From positions 1 through 54,829 of the forward strand of contig CACMQN010000008.1 in assembly GCA_902615855.1 (NCBI GenBank): a stretch of 54,829 nt of DNA. The letters are read 5' to 3'. The position numbers and the translations under genes were made by a program. This DNA is from an uncultured Candidatus Actinomarina sp. GTDB lineage: Bacteria; Actinomycetota; Acidimicrobiia; Actinomarinales; Actinomarinaceae. The notes below the pieces were generated by a model that searched no databases, was not told the origin of the DNA, and saw nothing but the letters and a program-made list of their open reading frames with translations. Positions 10,868 to 21,224 of the stretch are shown here, piece by piece (positions within the stretch are counted from its first letter, which is position 1; every line of letters starts with the position of its first letter).

Positions 10868-12958
10868 ATGTCAACTAGAACAGTAGATCTTAAAAATCTC
10901 AGAAATATCGGAATCATGGCTCATATAGATGCTGGAAAAACTACCTTAACAGAGAGAATTTTGTATTACACAGGTAAAACATACAAAATTGGTGAAGTTC
11001 ATGATGGAGCAGCTGTTATGGACTGGATGGAACAAGAGCAAGAGCGCGGTATAACTATTACATCTGCTGCTACTACATGTAGCTGGAATGATCACACAAT
11101 TAATATTATAGACACTCCTGGTCACGTTGATTTTACAGTTGAGGTCGAAAGATCACTTAGAGTACTAGACGGCGCTGTAGCTGTATTTGACGGTGTTGCA
11201 GGAGTCGAACCTCAGTCAGAGACAGTTTGGAGACAGGCTGACAAATATAACGTTCCAAGAATTTGTTTTATCAATAAATTGGATAGAACAGGAGCAAATT
11301 TTGACGATGACGTACAGTCAATCATCGAAAGACTTGAAGCAAAACCAGCTGTTCTTCAAATTCCAATAGGATCTGAGGCAGATTTTGTTGGAGTAATTGA
11401 TCTTGTTGAAATGAAAGCACATACTTGGACAAAAGATGATGGATCTGAATGGGATGTTGCAGATATACCGGAGGATCGACTTGATGAAGCAAATACAAAA
11501 CGAGCAGAACTTTTGGATGTCGTTGCTGAAGCAGACGACGAAGTACTTGAGAAATATCTTGGAGATGAAGAGCTTTCAGTTGCTGAAATAAAAAAAGCAA
11601 TCAGAAAAGGAACTCTTTCAGGATTATTTGTACCAGTTCTTGCAGGAAGTGCATTTAAAAACAAAGGTGTACAACTTCTATTGGATGCAGTTGTTGACTA
11701 TCTTCCATCACCTCTAGATATAGAACCAGTATCAGGCTTTACACCCGGAAAAGAAGAAGATGAAATTAGTAGAGAACATTCAGACGAAGAACCATTTTCT
11801 GCACTCGCATTTAAAGTTGTAAGTGATCCACATGTAGGAAAGTTAACTTATTTTAGGGTTTATTCCGGTACCTTAAATAAAGGTGACAAAGTTGTTAACA
11901 CGACAACAGGTAAAGATGAAAGACTTGGAAGAATATTGAGAATGCATTCAAACTCAAGAGAGGATATAGATTTTATTTCTACTGGAGATATTGTTGCAGG
12001 AGTTGGTCTTAAAAATGCAAAAACAGGAGATACGTTATCTGATTCAGGAAGCCCTATTCAATTAGAATCAATGACATTCCCTGAACCTGTTATCTCAGTT
12101 GCCATCGAACCAAAATCAAAAGCTGATGAAGAAAAGCTATCAGAGGGTTTACAAAAATTAGCAGAAGAAGATCCTACGTTCAAAGTTAACTCTGATGAAG
12201 AGACCGGTCAAACAATCATTTCAGGAATGGGAGAATTGCATCTTGATATTCTCGTAGATCGTCTAAAAAGAGAATTTAAAGTAGAGGCAAATATTGGTAA
12301 ACCTCAAGTGGCATACAGAGAGGCACTCAAAAAGAAGACTGATATCGAGGCAAAATATATCAGACAAAGTGGTGGTCGTGGTCAATATGGACATGTAATT
12401 ATGGAGCTCGAGCCTATTGAAGATGGATATGAATTTGTAGATTTAATTAAAAGTGGAAGAATTCCAAAAGAGTATATTCCATCAGTTAATGCAGGAGTTG
12501 AAGCTGCAATGGAATCAGGTGTTCTAGCAGGATATCCACTTGTGAATATGAGAGCAACACTAAAAGATGGGACATATCATGATGTTGACTCTTCAGAAAT
12601 GGCTTTTAAAATCGCAGGGTCTATGGCGTTAAAAGATGGAGCAAAAAAAGCTGGAGTAAAACTACTGGAGCCTATTATGACTGTAGAAGTAGTAACCCCT
12701 GAAGATTTTATGGGAGATGTTGTCGGAGATCTTTCTTCAAGAAGAGGAAAGATAGCTGAAATGGGACAAAGAGGATCGGCAAAAGTTGTCAGTGCAAAGG
12801 TTCCATTATCAGAAATGTTCGGTTACGCAACAGATTTGCGTTCCAGAACACAAGGCCGTGCAACATTCACGATGCAGTTTGATAGTTATGAGGACGTCCC
12901 AGACGCTATAACAAAAGAGATAACTGCAAGTGTTCGTGGAGTAGAGGTTGAAGTTTAA
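10868..12958 (+). CDS. fusA: Translation elongation factor G
   Basis: The product has 696 residues from ATG 10868 ([26 protein letters not shown]). The frame is open further upstream to 10811, but that part lies inside rpsG. The G-domain motifs are AHIDAGKTT (P-loop), RGITI (switch I), DTPGHVDF (switch II) and NKLD. Domain IV has the usual [10 protein letters not shown] segment. EF-G drives translocation and, with RRF, ribosome recycling. It is followed by tuf after a short inverted repeat. Confidence 0.98.
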   Translation: MSTRTVDLKNLRNIGIMAHIDAGKTTLTERILYYTGKTYKIGEVHDGAAVMDWMEQEQERGITITSAATTCSWNDHTINIIDTPGHVDFTVEVERSLRVLDGAVAVFDGVAGVEPQSETVWRQADKYNVPRICFINKLDRTGANFDDDVQSIIERLEAKPAVLQIPIGSEADFVGVIDLVEMKAHTWTKDDGSEWDVADIPEDRLDEANTKRAELLDVVAEADDEVLEKYLGDEELSVAEIKKAIRKGTLSGLFVPVLAGSAFKNKGVQLLLDAVVDYLPSPLDIEPVSGFTPGKEEDEISREHSDEEPFSALAFKVVSDPHVGKLTYFRVYSGTLNKGDKVVNTTTGKDERLGRILRMHSNSREDIDFISTGDIVAGVGLKNAKTGDTLSDSGSPIQLESMTFPEPVISVAIEPKSKADEEKLSEGLQKLAEEDPTFKVNSDEETGQTIISGMGELHLDILVDRLKREFKVEANIGKPQVAYREALKKKTDIEAKYIRQSGGRGQYGHVIMELEPIEDGYEFVDLIKSGRIPKEYIPSVNAGVEAAMESGVLAGYPLVNMRATLKDGTYHDVDSSEMAFKIAGSMALKDGAKKAGVKLLEPIMTVEVVTPEDFMGDVVGDLSSRRGKIAEMGQRGSAKVVSAKVPLSEMFGYATDLRSRTQGRATFTMQFDSYEDVPDAITKEITASVRGVEVEV

Positions 12959-12981
12959 ACTTTGTTTCAGAGTTTAAACTT
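12951..12981 (+). repeat. Inverted repeat between fusA and tuf
   Basis: AAGTTTAAAC (12951-12960, overlapping the fusA stop) and GTTTAAACTT (12972-12981) form a perfect 10-bp stem with an 11-nt loop. The stem is AT-rich and is followed only by TTAAAG rather than a T-run, so it is not a standard terminator. It could be an RNA processing or stability element that sets the fusA:tuf ratio; that role is inference. Confidence 0.5.
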
Positions 12982-12998
12982 TTAAAGAAGGAGAAAAT

Positions 12999-14183
12999 AT
13001 GTCAAAAGAGAAATTTGACCGAAGCAAGCCTCATGTGAACATTGGTACAATGGGCCACATTGACCATGGAAAAACAACATTGACGGCCGCAATAACAAAA
13101 GTTTTGGCTGATGCTGGTGCGGGTGAGGCAACTGCTTTCGATGAAATTGATAAAGCACCAGAAGAAAAAGAAAGAGGAATCACCATTCAGATAGCACACG
13201 TTGAGTACGAGACAGAGAACCGTCACTATGCTCACGTAGATATGCCAGGTCACGCAGATTATGTTAAAAACATGATCACTGGTGCTGCCCAGGTTGATGG
13301 AGCTATTCTTGTGGTTTCAGCAGCTGATGGACCTATGCCGCAGACAAGAGAGCACGTTCTACTTGCGCGACAAGTTGGTGTACCAGCAATTGCTGTTTTC
13401 CTCAACAAAGTTGATCAAGTAGACGACGATGAATTATTAGACCTTGTCGAAATGGAAGTTAGAGAACTTTTAAATGAGTATGATTTCCCAGGAGATGATG
13501 TTCCAGTCGTGAAAGGTTCTGCGTTAGCAGCTCTTGAAGGAAAAGAAGATGGTGTAAATGCTGTTCTTCAATTAATGGAACAGGTTGATTCATATATAGA
13601 AGAGCCTGTGAGAGTAGTAGACAAGCCTTTCTTAATGCCAGTTGAAGACGTCTTTTCAATTACTGGTAGAGGAACAGTTGTTACTGGAAGAATTGAACAA
13701 GGTATTGTAAATGTAAACGATGAAGTAGAAATTGTTGGTATTCGTGAAACTACCAAATCAGTTTGTACTGGTGTTGAAATGTTCAGGAAACTCCTTGATG
13801 AGGGTAGAGCTGGAGACAACGTTGGTTTACTTTTAAGAGGTATTGATAAAGATGATGTGGAAAGAGGACAGGTTATTGCTGTTCCTGGCTCCATAACACC
13901 TCATACAAAATTTGAGGCTGAGGTATATGTTCTTACAAAAGAAGAAGGTGGAAGACACAATCCATTCTTTAAAGGATATAGGCCACAGTTCTATTTTAGA
14001 ACCACTGATGTTACGGGAGAAGTTTCTCTAGCTGATGGTACTGAAATGGTCATGCCTGGTGATAATGTTCCAATTTCTGTAGAACTTATATCTCCAATTG
14101 CAATGGAAGAGGGCGTAAAATTTGCGATTAGAGAAGGTGGAAGAACTGTTGGAGCAGGACAGGTGACAAAAGTTATAGAGTAA
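12999..14183 (+). CDS. tuf: Translation elongation factor Tu
   Basis: The product has 394 residues. GTP-binding motifs are GHIDHGKT (residues 19-26), [14 protein letters not shown] (switch I), DMPGHADY (switch II) and NKVD. Domains 2 and 3 follow, with [13 protein letters not shown] and [26 protein letters not shown]-Tu delivers aminoacyl-tRNA to the ribosome. The switch II motif has Met where many EF-Tus have Cys or Ala. A strong Shine-Dalgarno (AGAAGGAG, 12986-12993) precedes ATG. A near-perfect terminator follows it. Confidence 0.98.
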   Translation: MSKEKFDRSKPHVNIGTMGHIDHGKTTLTAAITKVLADAGAGEATAFDEIDKAPEEKERGITIQIAHVEYETENRHYAHVDMPGHADYVKNMITGAAQVDGAILVVSAADGPMPQTREHVLLARQVGVPAIAVFLNKVDQVDDDELLDLVEMEVRELLNEYDFPGDDVPVVKGSALAALEGKEDGVNAVLQLMEQVDSYIEEPVRVVDKPFLMPVEDVFSITGRGTVVTGRIEQGIVNVNDEVEIVGIRETTKSVCTGVEMFRKLLDEGRAGDNVGLLLRGIDKDDVERGQVIAVPGSITPHTKFEAEVYVLTKEEGGRHNPFFKGYRPQFYFRTTDVTGEVSLADGTEMVMPGDNVPISVELISPIAMEEGVKFAIREGGRTVGAGQVTKVIE

Positions 14184-14192
14184 TTAAAACTT

Positions 14193-14226
14193 AACCGGGA
14201 GTAGAATTCTACTCCCGGTTTTTTTT
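14193..14226 (+). terminator. Intrinsic terminator after tuf
   Basis: AACCGGGAGTAGAA and its reverse complement form a perfect palindrome at 14193-14220 followed by a run of T to 14226. It is the most GC-rich hairpin in the window. It ends only 9 nt before the rpsJ ATG, leaving no room for a new promoter between them, so S10-operon transcription must come from read-through or from a promoter inside tuf. Confidence 0.92.
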
Positions 14227-14235
14227 GGGGAAAAA

Positions 14236-14550
14236 ATGGCAAAGCAAGAACAGCAGATAAGGATAAAGTTAAAAGCATATGACAATTATGTTGTAGACGA
14301 GTCTGCTCGTAAAATTGCCGAAACAGTGATGAAAACACAAGCAAAAGTGAAAGGACCGATCCCTTTACCTACTCAAATCCATCGTTATTGTGTTATTCGT
14401 TCTCCCCATGTAGATAAAAAATCGAGAGAACATTTTGAAATGAGAATTCATAAAAGGTTAATTGATATTGTCGAACCAACACCTAAGACCGTTGATTCTC
14501 TTATGAGGTTAGATTTACCAGCTGGTGTAGAAGTTGAGATCAAATTATGA
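14236..14550 (+). CDS. rpsJ: 30S ribosomal protein S10 (NusE)
   Basis: The product has 104 residues with the conserved RIKLKAYD start and the loop [40 protein letters not shown]10 is a 30S head protein and, as NusE, a partner of NusB and NusG in antitermination. It is the first gene of the S10 operon. The start follows GGGGAAAAA directly after the tuf terminator. It overlaps rplC by 4 nt (ATGA). Confidence 0.98.
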   Translation: MAKQEQQIRIKLKAYDNYVVDESARKIAETVMKTQAKVKGPIPLPTQIHRYCVIRSPHVDKKSREHFEMRIHKRLIDIVEPTPKTVDSLMRLDLPAGVEVEIKL

Positions 14551-15179
14551 AATCAATTATTGCAAAAAAAGTAGGCATGACCCAGCTATTTGATGAAAAT
14601 TCAATTTCAATGGGTGTAACTGTGCTTGATGTTTCAGGTTGCAGAGTGGTTCAAATAAAATCTAACGAGAAAGATGGATACAGTGCCGCACAATTAACTA
14701 TTGGTTCTGCAAAAAATGTAGCCAAACCTCTTGCAGAACATTATAAAAAGTACAATGTTGAACCGGGGGAAGGACTTTACGAAGTACCTTTTGATGAAGA
14801 ATCCCCACTTGAATCAGGAAAAGAAATAAAAATTAATGATTTTTTTGAAGTTGGTCAAAAAGTAGACATAACCGGACTTTCAAAAGGAAAAGGTTACTCA
14901 GGTGTTATGAAAAGACATAATTTTTCAGGACAAAAAGCAAGCCATGGTGTTCATAAAGTTCACAGAGCTGGAGGGTCAATAGGTAATGCCTCTTATCCAG
15001 GCCATGTATTTAAAGGAACAAAAATGTCAGGAAGAATGGGTAATAAGAAAAGAACTATTCAATCAGTAACCGTAGTTGCAATAAATGAAGAAAAAAATTA
15101 TTTACTTGTGAACGGATCAGTACCAGGCAACAAAGGAAATATCGTTCAAATCAGCTCAGCTATAAAGGTTTCGTCATGA
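14547..15179 (+). CDS. rplC: 50S ribosomal protein L3
   Basis: The product has 210 residues. It has the N-terminal [15 protein letters not shown], the central [22 protein letters not shown] and [25 protein letters not shown] near the peptidyl transferase centre. L3 is an early 50S assembly protein. It overlaps rpsJ and rplD by 4 nt each. It ends in TGA, one of several genes here showing that TGA is an ordinary stop. Confidence 0.98.
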   Translation: MKSIIAKKVGMTQLFDENSISMGVTVLDVSGCRVVQIKSNEKDGYSAAQLTIGSAKNVAKPLAEHYKKYNVEPGEGLYEVPFDEESPLESGKEIKINDFFEVGQKVDITGLSKGKGYSGVMKRHNFSGQKASHGVHKVHRAGGSIGNASYPGHVFKGTKMSGRMGNKKRTIQSVTVVAINEEKNYLLVNGSVPGNKGNIVQISSAIKVSS

Positions 15180-15796
15180 GTATTAAGTTGAAATCATTTT
15201 CTTTAAAAGATAACAAGACCTCAAATAAACAATATGACTTTGAACTAAACGAAGAGATGAATAAAGGTCTTTTACACCAAGTTACTAAAGCTAACAGAAC
15301 AAATGCAAGAAATAATACTGCGAGTGTTAAAACAAGATCACAAGTCTCTGGAACAGGTGCAAAACCTTGGGTACAGAAAGGAACTGGTAGAGCAAGACAC
15401 GGGTCTTTAAGATCTCCTATTTTTGTAGGTGGAGGAATAGCTCACGGTCCAGGCGGAAGAGTGTACAAAGACAGAACACCTAAGAAAATGAAAAAGAAAT
15501 CATTATATATGTCTGTATCAAACAGAGTATTAGAAGAGTCAGTTTTTGTTGTAGATGGAGCTGGACTTGATACACCTTCAACAAAAGCAGCATCAAATGC
15601 AATAAAAGAATTATCAATTTCTAAATCCTTTGTTTTTGTTTACGGAGAAAATGACGATTCCCTTGTAAAGTCATTCAGAAATCTTTCAAATTCAAAGCTT
15701 ACTTCCGTGACAAAACTTTCAACTTATGATGTTATTTCAAATGAAGCCTTAGTTTTTAGTGAAAACGCTATAAATACATTTTTGGAGCAAAGATGA
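15176..15796 (+). CDS. rplD: 50S ribosomal protein L4
   Basis: The product has 206 residues. It contains the extended exit-tunnel loop (RSQVSGTGAKPWVQKGTGRARHGSLRSPIFVGGG) typical of L4/L1e. L4 is a primary 23S-binding protein and in Escherichia coli also regulates the S10 operon; no S10 leader structure was recognised here. It overlaps its neighbours by 4 nt on each side. Confidence 0.98.
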   Translation: MSIKLKSFSLKDNKTSNKQYDFELNEEMNKGLLHQVTKANRTNARNNTASVKTRSQVSGTGAKPWVQKGTGRARHGSLRSPIFVGGGIAHGPGGRVYKDRTPKKMKKKSLYMSVSNRVLEESVFVVDGAGLDTPSTKAASNAIKELSISKSFVFVYGENDDSLVKSFRNLSNSKLTSVTKLSTYDVISNEALVFSENAINTFLEQR

Positions 15797-16080
15797 AGTA
15801 TTTAGAAGATATACTTATAGCTCCTCTTATCTCTGAAAAGTCATATGACAGAATTGCTAACTCAAATTCATACACTTTTTTTGTGCACACAAGTGCGACT
15901 AAGCCTGAAATTAAGAAAGCAGTTGAAGAAATTTTTGATGTTGAAGTTCTATCTGTCAACACAATGTATAAAAAAGGAAAAAAGAAAAGATTTGGTTATG
16001 TTATTGGTCAACAAAGTACAAGAAAAGTAGCAATTGTGACTTTACAAGATGGACAAACTATTGAGGCATTTGGAGTATAG
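15793..16080 (+). CDS. rplW: 50S ribosomal protein L23
   Basis: The product has 95 residues, with [11 protein letters not shown] at the N-terminus and [37 protein letters not shown] in the centre. L23 sits at the exit of the nascent-chain tunnel and docks trigger factor and SRP. It overlaps rplD by 4 nt, and rplB starts 2 nt after its stop. Confidence 0.98.
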   Translation: MKYLEDILIAPLISEKSYDRIANSNSYTFFVHTSATKPEIKKAVEEIFDVEVLSVNTMYKKGKKKRFGYVIGQQSTRKVAIVTLQDGQTIEAFGV

Positions 16081-16082
16081 GT

Positions 16083-16916
16083 ATGGGATCAAAAAAAATT
16101 AGACCAATTACTCCAGGAATGAGAGGACATGTAACAGGTGATTTTAGTGAAATTACTAAATCAAAACCTGAAAAAAAACTTTTACAATCAAAAAAGTCAA
16201 CCGGTGGTAGAAACAATAAAGGAAGAATTACATCTCGACACAGAGGTGGTGGACATAAACAAAAATATAGAGTAGTCGATTTTAAGAGAGTCAAAGACGG
16301 TATACCGGCAAAGGTTGCTGGAATAGAATATGACCCAAACAGAAATTCCAGAATTGCTTTACTTCATTATGTTGATGGCGAAAAAAGTTACATTATTGCA
16401 CCTGAAGGGGTTTATGAAGGCAGCATGGTAGAGTCTGGACCTAAAGCTGAAATAAAAGATGGAAATTGTTTACCATTAAGGAACATTCCTGCAGGTACAT
16501 TTGTACATGCAGTTGAACTAAGACCTGGTGGTGGAGCTAAGATGGCAAGGTCTGCTGGATCATCAGTTCAGCTTATGAGTAAAGAATCGGGTCTTGCACT
16601 GTTAAGACTCCCATCTGGAGAGATGAGAACAGTCTCAATGGATTGTAGAGCAACAGTTGGAAGCGTTGGAAACGCAGAAGCTGAATTAACAAAACTTGGA
16701 AAAGCTGGAAGAAAAAGATGGAAAGGTGTCAGGCCTCAAACAAGAGGTGTTGCTATGAATCCAGTTGATCACCCACTCGGAGGTGGAGAAGGAAAGTCAT
16801 CTGGTGGTAGAACTCCTGTAAGCCCATGGGGAAAGCCGGAAGCAAAAACAAGAAAAAAGAAAAAATATAGCAATAAATCAATTGTTAGAGGAAGATCTCA
16901 AAAAGGTAGAAATTAA
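16083..16916 (+). CDS. rplB: 50S ribosomal protein L2
   Basis: The product has 277 residues. The N-terminal [13 protein letters not shown] and the C-terminal [29 protein letters not shown] near the peptidyl transferase centre, including the conserved His, are intact. L2 is needed for subunit association and peptide bond formation. The gene lies in the S10 operon between rplW and rpsS. Confidence 0.99.
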   Translation: MGSKKIRPITPGMRGHVTGDFSEITKSKPEKKLLQSKKSTGGRNNKGRITSRHRGGGHKQKYRVVDFKRVKDGIPAKVAGIEYDPNRNSRIALLHYVDGEKSYIIAPEGVYEGSMVESGPKAEIKDGNCLPLRNIPAGTFVHAVELRPGGGAKMARSAGSSVQLMSKESGLALLRLPSGEMRTVSMDCRATVGSVGNAEAELTKLGKAGRKRWKGVRPQTRGVAMNPVDHPLGGGEGKSSGGRTPVSPWGKPEAKTRKKKKYSNKSIVRGRSQKGRN

Positions 16917-16918
16917 TC

Positions 16919-17182
16919 ATGTCAAGAAGCTTAAGAAAAGGACCATTTGTAGACAATCATCTCTTAGTGAAAGTTGAAGAAGCACAAAACAGTGGTAATA
17001 AAAGTGTAATTAAAACATGGAGTAGAAGATCTACAATAGTCCCCGAGATGGTAGGTTTAACAATTGCAGTTCATAATGGTCGACAACACATTCCAGTTTT
17101 TGTAACGGAAGCAATGGTTGGTCACAAATTAGGTGAATTTGCTCCGACAAGAACATTTAAAGGACACCCAGGACAAAGCTAA
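16919..17182 (+). CDS. rpsS: 30S ribosomal protein S19
   Basis: The product has 87 residues with [16 protein letters not shown] and [25 protein letters not shown]19 forms a complex with S13 in the 30S head that contacts A-site tRNA and bridge B1a. It overlaps rplV by one base (TAATG). Confidence 0.98.
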   Translation: MSRSLRKGPFVDNHLLVKVEEAQNSGNKSVIKTWSRRSTIVPEMVGLTIAVHNGRQHIPVFVTEAMVGHKLGEFAPTRTFKGHPGQS

Positions 17183-17535
17183 TGGAAAATCAAACAGTAA
17201 CTGCAAAAAGTAAATATGTAAGGCAATCACCTTACAAATTGAGGTTAGTATTGAATCTAATTAGAGGACTGCCTGTTTCTGAAGCCTTAGATATTCTTAA
17301 ATTTACAAAACGAAGAGCAGCTGATGAGATATCACAAGTTGTTGAAAGCGCAATCGCAAATGCTGAGAATAATTTTGGTTTAAGCTCAAGTGATCTTTAT
17401 ATTTCAAAAGCTACTGCAGATGAAGGACCTACTCTAAAAAGATTTAGACCAAGGGCTAGAGGTAGAGCCGGAAGGATAAATAAAAGAACATCTCACTTGG
17501 TAATCGAACTAACTACAGCAGACGGAGAATTGTAA
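17182..17535 (+). CDS. rplV: 50S ribosomal protein L22
   Basis: The product has 117 residues, with [19 protein letters not shown] and the tunnel-lining C-terminal [24 protein letters not shown] hairpin. L22 contributes to the tunnel constriction, a site relevant to macrolides. It overlaps rpsS and rpsC by one base each. Confidence 0.98.
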   Translation: MENQTVTAKSKYVRQSPYKLRLVLNLIRGLPVSEALDILKFTKRRAADEISQVVESAIANAENNFGLSSSDLYISKATADEGPTLKRFRPRARGRAGRINKRTSHLVIELTTADGEL

Positions 17536-18425
17536 TGGGACAAAAAACACATCCTTACGCATTTAGAATTGGAATTGTTAATGACTGGAAGTCACGTTGG
17601 TTTAGTGATAAAGAATACACAAAACTGGTTAATCAAGACTATAGAATTAGAGAGTTCTTGTCTTCGCAGTTAATTAAAGGTGCAGTTTCTCGAATAGATA
17701 TAGAAAGAACAAGGGACAAGGTCCAAGTTGACATACATACAGCTAGACCCGGTGTTGTAATTGGTAGAAAAGGTGCAGAAGCAGATAGGTTGAGAAAAGG
17801 ACTCGAAGAATTATCCAGCCAACCTGTAAAACTAAATATTATTGAAGTTAGAGAGCCTGAACTTGACGCCCAATTATTAGCAAGAGCTGTTGCAGACCAA
17901 TTAGAAAACAGAGTTGCATTTAGAAGAGCAATGAAAAGAGCTGTAACAGGTGCTCTTAAAGCTGGAGCCGAAGGTGTAAGAGTTGAATGTTCTGGACGAC
18001 TCGGTGGCGCAGAGATGGGTAGAAGAGAATGGTACCGTGAAGGCAGAGTCCCATTACACACTTTACGTGCCGATATTGATTTTGGAAGAGCAGCAGCTCA
18101 AACAACCGTAGGTTCAATTGGAGTAAAAGTTTGGGTTTACAAAGGTGATGTCGTAGGTTCAAACAAACTAAGACAAGATAAAATTGCAGCTGAAGCTAAT
18201 TTAGCAAGTGGAGGACCTGCTACTGGAAGAGTTAAATCTGTTAAATCTCGTGTTGAAGCTGCCGTAGGTGAGACTAAAAAATCACGAATTCTTGAAGCTG
18301 GTGGTGGTAAAAAAACAAATGAATCATCATCAAAGATTGTTGAAGCAGGTGGGGGTAATCGGATTAGACCTAATGAGGCAACAGAGCAATTTGAACAAGA
18401 AAAATCAATAATGGAAGAAGAATAA
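17535..18425 (+). CDS. rpsC: 30S ribosomal protein S3 with extended C-terminal tail
   Basis: The product has 296 residues against roughly 210-280 in most bacteria. The S3 core ends near residue 215 ([11 protein letters not shown]). It includes the KH-like segment [29 protein letters not shown] and the [31 protein letters not shown] signature. The remaining roughly 80 residues are hydrophilic and low in complexity, with a duplicated EAGGG motif (ILEAGGGKK and IVEAGGGNR). S3 lines the mRNA entry tunnel. Tails of this sort occur in actinobacteria; the function is unknown. Confidence 0.97.
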   Translation: MGQKTHPYAFRIGIVNDWKSRWFSDKEYTKLVNQDYRIREFLSSQLIKGAVSRIDIERTRDKVQVDIHTARPGVVIGRKGAEADRLRKGLEELSSQPVKLNIIEVREPELDAQLLARAVADQLENRVAFRRAMKRAVTGALKAGAEGVRVECSGRLGGAEMGRREWYREGRVPLHTLRADIDFGRAAAQTTVGSIGVKVWVYKGDVVGSNKLRQDKIAAEANLASGGPATGRVKSVKSRVEAAVGETKKSRILEAGGGKKTNESSSKIVEAGGGNRIRPNEATEQFEQEKSIMEEE

Positions 18426-18427
18426 AT

Positions 18428-18838
18428 ATGTTAATGCCAAAAAAGACAAAACATAGAAAATCACATAGAGGTAGAAGAAGAGGTCTTTCAAAAGGTGGTA
18501 ATGAAGTGACATTTGGTGATTATGGACTTCAAGCTGTTGAGACTTCATACATAACAGCACGTCAAATTGAGGCTGCAAGAATAACGATTACAAGAACAAT
18601 GAAAAGAGGGGGAAAGGTTTGGATAAACATTTTTCCTCACAAACCAATTACAAAAAAACCCGCTGAAGTTCGTATGGGATCAGGAAAAGGTAACGTTGAG
18701 TACTACGTAGCAGTTGTAAAACCAGGAAAAATAATTTTTGAAATATCTGGTGTTTCTGAAGAAATTGCAAAAGAAGCAATGAGAAAAGCAGGACATAAAT
18801 TGCCAATTAAAACAAAATTTGTAAAGAGGAATATATGA
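18428..18838 (+). CDS. rplP: 50S ribosomal protein L16
   Basis: The product has 136 residues. The start at 18428 gives [16 protein letters not shown], which matches the ML-x-PK beginning of the family better than the in-frame ATG at 18434. The centre has [23 protein letters not shown] and [26 protein letters not shown]16 helps position A-site tRNA. It overlaps rpmC by 4 nt. Confidence 0.97.
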   Translation: MLMPKKTKHRKSHRGRRRGLSKGGNEVTFGDYGLQAVETSYITARQIEAARITITRTMKRGGKVWINIFPHKPITKKPAEVRMGSGKGNVEYYVAVVKPGKIIFEISGVSEEIAKEAMRKAGHKLPIKTKFVKRNI

Positions 18839-19050
18839 GCATAAATGATTTGAGAGAATTATCCATTATGGAACTTGAAAATAAAATTTTAGATCTTAAA
18901 AAAGAATTAATGGACTCAAGATTTGCGTTAGCAACGAGTCAAATCGAAGACACTTCAGTATTTAAAAAAATAAAGAAAGAAATTGCACAGGCAAACACAA
19001 TATTAAATCAAAAAATCAATGACATGAATGCGGAAGAGAATAATGAGTAG
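18835..19050 (+). CDS. rpmC: 50S ribosomal protein L29
   Basis: The product has 71 residues and is a two-helix protein ([31 protein letters not shown], then [16 protein letters not shown]). L29 sits with L23 at the tunnel exit. It overlaps rplP by 4 nt and rpsQ by 8 nt, so it is translationally coupled on both sides. Confidence 0.95.
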   Translation: MSINDLRELSIMELENKILDLKKELMDSRFALATSQIEDTSVFKKIKKEIAQANTILNQKINDMNAEENNE

Positions 19051-19306
19051 TGAACCAAGAGCATCTCGAAAAGTAAGAACAGGAGTCGTTGTTTCTGATA
19101 AAAGAGACAAAACAGTTACCGTGTCTATTGAATTACAATTTCAACATCCAAAGTATGGAAAAATTGTTAAAAAAACAAGAAAGCTTCATGCCCATGATGA
19201 GAGTTTTGATGCAAAAGTTGGTGATACTGTAAAAATAACTGAAACTAAGCCAATATCTAAAACAAAAATGTGGAGAGTTACTGAGATTGTTGAGAGAGCA
19301 AGATGA
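19043..19306 (+). CDS. rpsQ: 30S ribosomal protein S17
   Basis: The product has 87 residues from ATG 19043 ([27 protein letters not shown]). An in-frame ATG at 19028 lies deeper in rpmC and is less likely. The OB-fold motifs [10 protein letters not shown] and [22 protein letters not shown] are typical. S17 is an early 16S rRNA-binding protein. It overlaps rplN by 4 nt. Confidence 0.96.
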   Translation: MSSEPRASRKVRTGVVVSDKRDKTVTVSIELQFQHPKYGKIVKKTRKLHAHDESFDAKVGDTVKITETKPISKTKMWRVTEIVERAR

Positions 19307-19671
19307 TACAAAAAGAATCAAGATTAAAAGTTGCTGACAACTCTGGCGCAAAAGAGGTGTTATGCATAAAGGTAAAAGGCAGTTCAAAAATTAGATATGC
19401 AGGTTTGGGAGATGTTTTTACAGCAACCGTAAAAGATGCTGTTCCTGGTGGCCAGATAAAAAAAGGTGATATTGTACAAGCTGTTGTTGTCAGAACTAGT
19501 AAAGAAACAAGACGTAAAGATGGTACCTATATTAGGTTTGATGAAAATGCATGCGTGATTTTAAACGATCAAGATCAACCAAGAGGAACAAGAATCTTTG
19601 GACCAGTTGGTAGAGAATTAAGAGAGAAGAAATTTATGAGAATAGTATCACTTGCACCGGAGGTTTTGTAA
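19303..19671 (+). CDS. rplN: 50S ribosomal protein L14
   Basis: The product has 122 residues, with [24 protein letters not shown] and [29 protein letters not shown]14 lies at the subunit interface (bridge B8) and is the docking site of the silencing factor RsfS. It is the first gene of the spc group and overlaps rplX by one base. Confidence 0.98.
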   Translation: MIQKESRLKVADNSGAKEVLCIKVKGSSKIRYAGLGDVFTATVKDAVPGGQIKKGDIVQAVVVRTSKETRRKDGTYIRFDENACVILNDQDQPRGTRIFGPVGRELREKKFMRIVSLAPEVL

Positions 19672-19973
19672 TGAAAATACAAAAAGGTGATACAGTAAAA
19701 ATTATTTCTGGAAAAGACAATGGTAAAGAAGGTAAAGTTTTGCAAGTATTTCCAAAAAAGAATCAAGTTTTAGTTGAAGGGATAAATGTAAATAAAAAAC
19801 ATCAAAAACCTCAAGGCCAAACGATGCAAGGAGGAGTTATTGATAAAAGTATGCCAATAGATGCCTCAAATGTTGCACTGGTTGTCAAAAAAAAGAGTGG
19901 AAGAGTAAGATATAAGTTTGATAAAAATGGAAATAAATTTAGGGTTTTAGCACAAACTGGAGATGAAGCATGA
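19671..19973 (+). CDS. rplX: 50S ribosomal protein L24
   Basis: The product has 100 residues and an N-terminal KOW motif ([40 protein letters not shown]). L24 starts 50S assembly by binding domain I of 23S rRNA. It overlaps rplN by 1 nt and rplE by 4 nt. Confidence 0.98.
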   Translation: MKIQKGDTVKIISGKDNGKEGKVLQVFPKKNQVLVEGINVNKKHQKPQGQTMQGGVIDKSMPIDASNVALVVKKKSGRVRYKFDKNGNKFRVLAQTGDEA

Positions 19974-20515
19974 TTCCTAGGCTTAAAGATCAATATAGAA
20001 CTCAATTAATTGACGAACTTAAGAAACAATTAAATATTGAAAACACTAATGCTGTTCCAAAACTAGAAAAAATTGTTATAAATATCGGTGATGGAAAAGC
20101 TGCTACAGATGGTAGAGCACTTGAATCAATGGTTGATGAACTAACTGCAATATCAGGTCAGAAACCAGTTATAAAAAGAGCTAAAAAATCAATCGCGGGT
20201 TTTAAAATTCGTGAAGGAATGCCAATAGGGGTTTCTGTGACACTTAGAGGAAATAGAATGTGGGAATTTTATGATCGGTTTGTACAGGTAGTAGTCCCAA
20301 GAATTCGAGATTTCAGAGGATTTAGTAAAAAATCATTTGATGGTAATGGTAATTTTTCTCTTGGGCTGAACGAGCAACTGGTATTTCCAGAAGTTGAATA
20401 TGATAAAGTCAGAGATATCAGAGGAATGAACATAACAATTTGTACTACTGCAAAAGATAATTCAGGCGGATATGAGTTACTTAACTCACTTGGCTTTCCG
20501 TTTAGGGAGAATTAA
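19970..20515 (+). CDS. rplE: 50S ribosomal protein L5
   Basis: The product has 181 residues. The signature [14 protein letters not shown] is near the N-terminus and the C-terminal part has [29 protein letters not shown]5 binds 5S rRNA with L18 and contacts P-site tRNA and S13. It overlaps rplX by 4 nt, and rpsN follows 2 nt after its stop. Confidence 0.98.
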   Translation: MIPRLKDQYRTQLIDELKKQLNIENTNAVPKLEKIVINIGDGKAATDGRALESMVDELTAISGQKPVIKRAKKSIAGFKIREGMPIGVSVTLRGNRMWEFYDRFVQVVVPRIRDFRGFSKKSFDGNGNFSLGLNEQLVFPEVEYDKVRDIRGMNITICTTAKDNSGGYELLNSLGFPFREN

Positions 20516-20517
20516 TT

Positions 20518-20823
20518 ATGGCTAAAAAAAGTAAAATAGTTAAAAATAATAAAAGAGAAGAAACAGCAAATTTTTATTCATCAAAGAGAAAAGAATTATT
20601 AGCTGTAATTCGTGACCCTGAATCTACTTATGATGAGAAAAGGGAAGCACAAAAAAAGATTGCAAAGATGCCTAGAGATGCATCCGCAACACGTCATCGT
20701 AATAGGTGCCAAGTAACAGGACGACCTAGGGGTAATTTAAGAAAATTTGGAATGTCACGAAATACTTTTCGCGACTTGGCACTCAAAGGAGAGCTTCCAG
20801 GGATAAAGAAAGCTTCGTGGTAA
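20518..20823 (+). CDS. rpsN: 30S ribosomal protein S14, long zinc-free (C-minus) form
   Basis: The product has 101 residues. It ends with [41 protein letters not shown]. The CxxC pairs of the short zinc-ribbon S14 are absent and only a single Cys remains. The long form occupies the standard spc position, where many actinobacteria have the 61-residue zinc-binding form. S14 is a late-assembling 30S head protein. The L36 and S4 in this window also lack zinc ligands. Confidence 0.96.
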   Translation: MAKKSKIVKNNKREETANFYSSKRKELLAVIRDPESTYDEKREAQKKIAKMPRDASATRHRNRCQVTGRPRGNLRKFGMSRNTFRDLALKGELPGIKKASW

Positions 20824-20825
20824 AC

Positions 20826-21224
20826 ATGGTAAATGATCCTATTTCAGATTTTTTAACAAGGGTTAGAAATGCAACACTTGTGTCAAAATCAAATGTTGAG
20901 ATTCCACACTCAAATTTCAAATTTGAGCTCGCAAAACTTTTTAAAGATGAAGGTTATATAAGTGACGTAGAAGTAAAAGGCGATGGAGCAAAAAAAGTTT
21001 TAAATTTGACTATCAAATTTTCAGATGAAGGAAAATCTGTAATTGCTGGTTTAAATAGATTATCTAAACCAGGGAGAAGGGTTTATTCTTCTTTTGACAA
21101 ACTCCCAAGAAACAACGGAGGCTTAGGTACTGTTGTAGTTTCTACTTCAAGAGGTCTATTATCTGATTCAGAAGCAAGAAAAAGAAAGCTTGGGGGAGAA
21201 CTTATTTGTGAGGTTTGGTCATGA
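20826..21224 (+). CDS. rpsH: 30S ribosomal protein S8
   Basis: The product has 132 residues from ATG 20826 (MVNDPISDFLTRVRNATL), which lies 2 nt after the rpsN stop. The in-frame GTG at 20817 lies inside rpsN. The C-terminal signature LGTVVVSTSRGLLSDSEARKRKLGGELICEVW is intact. S8 organises the 16S central domain and in Escherichia coli represses the spc operon. Confidence 0.97.
   Translation: MVNDPISDFLTRVRNATLVSKSNVEIPHSNFKFELAKLFKDEGYISDVEVKGDGAKKVLNLTIKFSDEGKSVIAGLNRLSKPGRRVYSSFDKLPRNNGGLGTVVVSTSRGLLSDSEARKRKLGGELICEVWS

Noticed and set aside
13568-13894. Minus-strand open frame opposite tuf, and similar frames opposite rpoB, rpoC, rpsC and aroA.
   Set aside because: All lie wholly opposite conserved genes, have no ribosome-binding sites or domains, and follow the codon bias of the sense strand.
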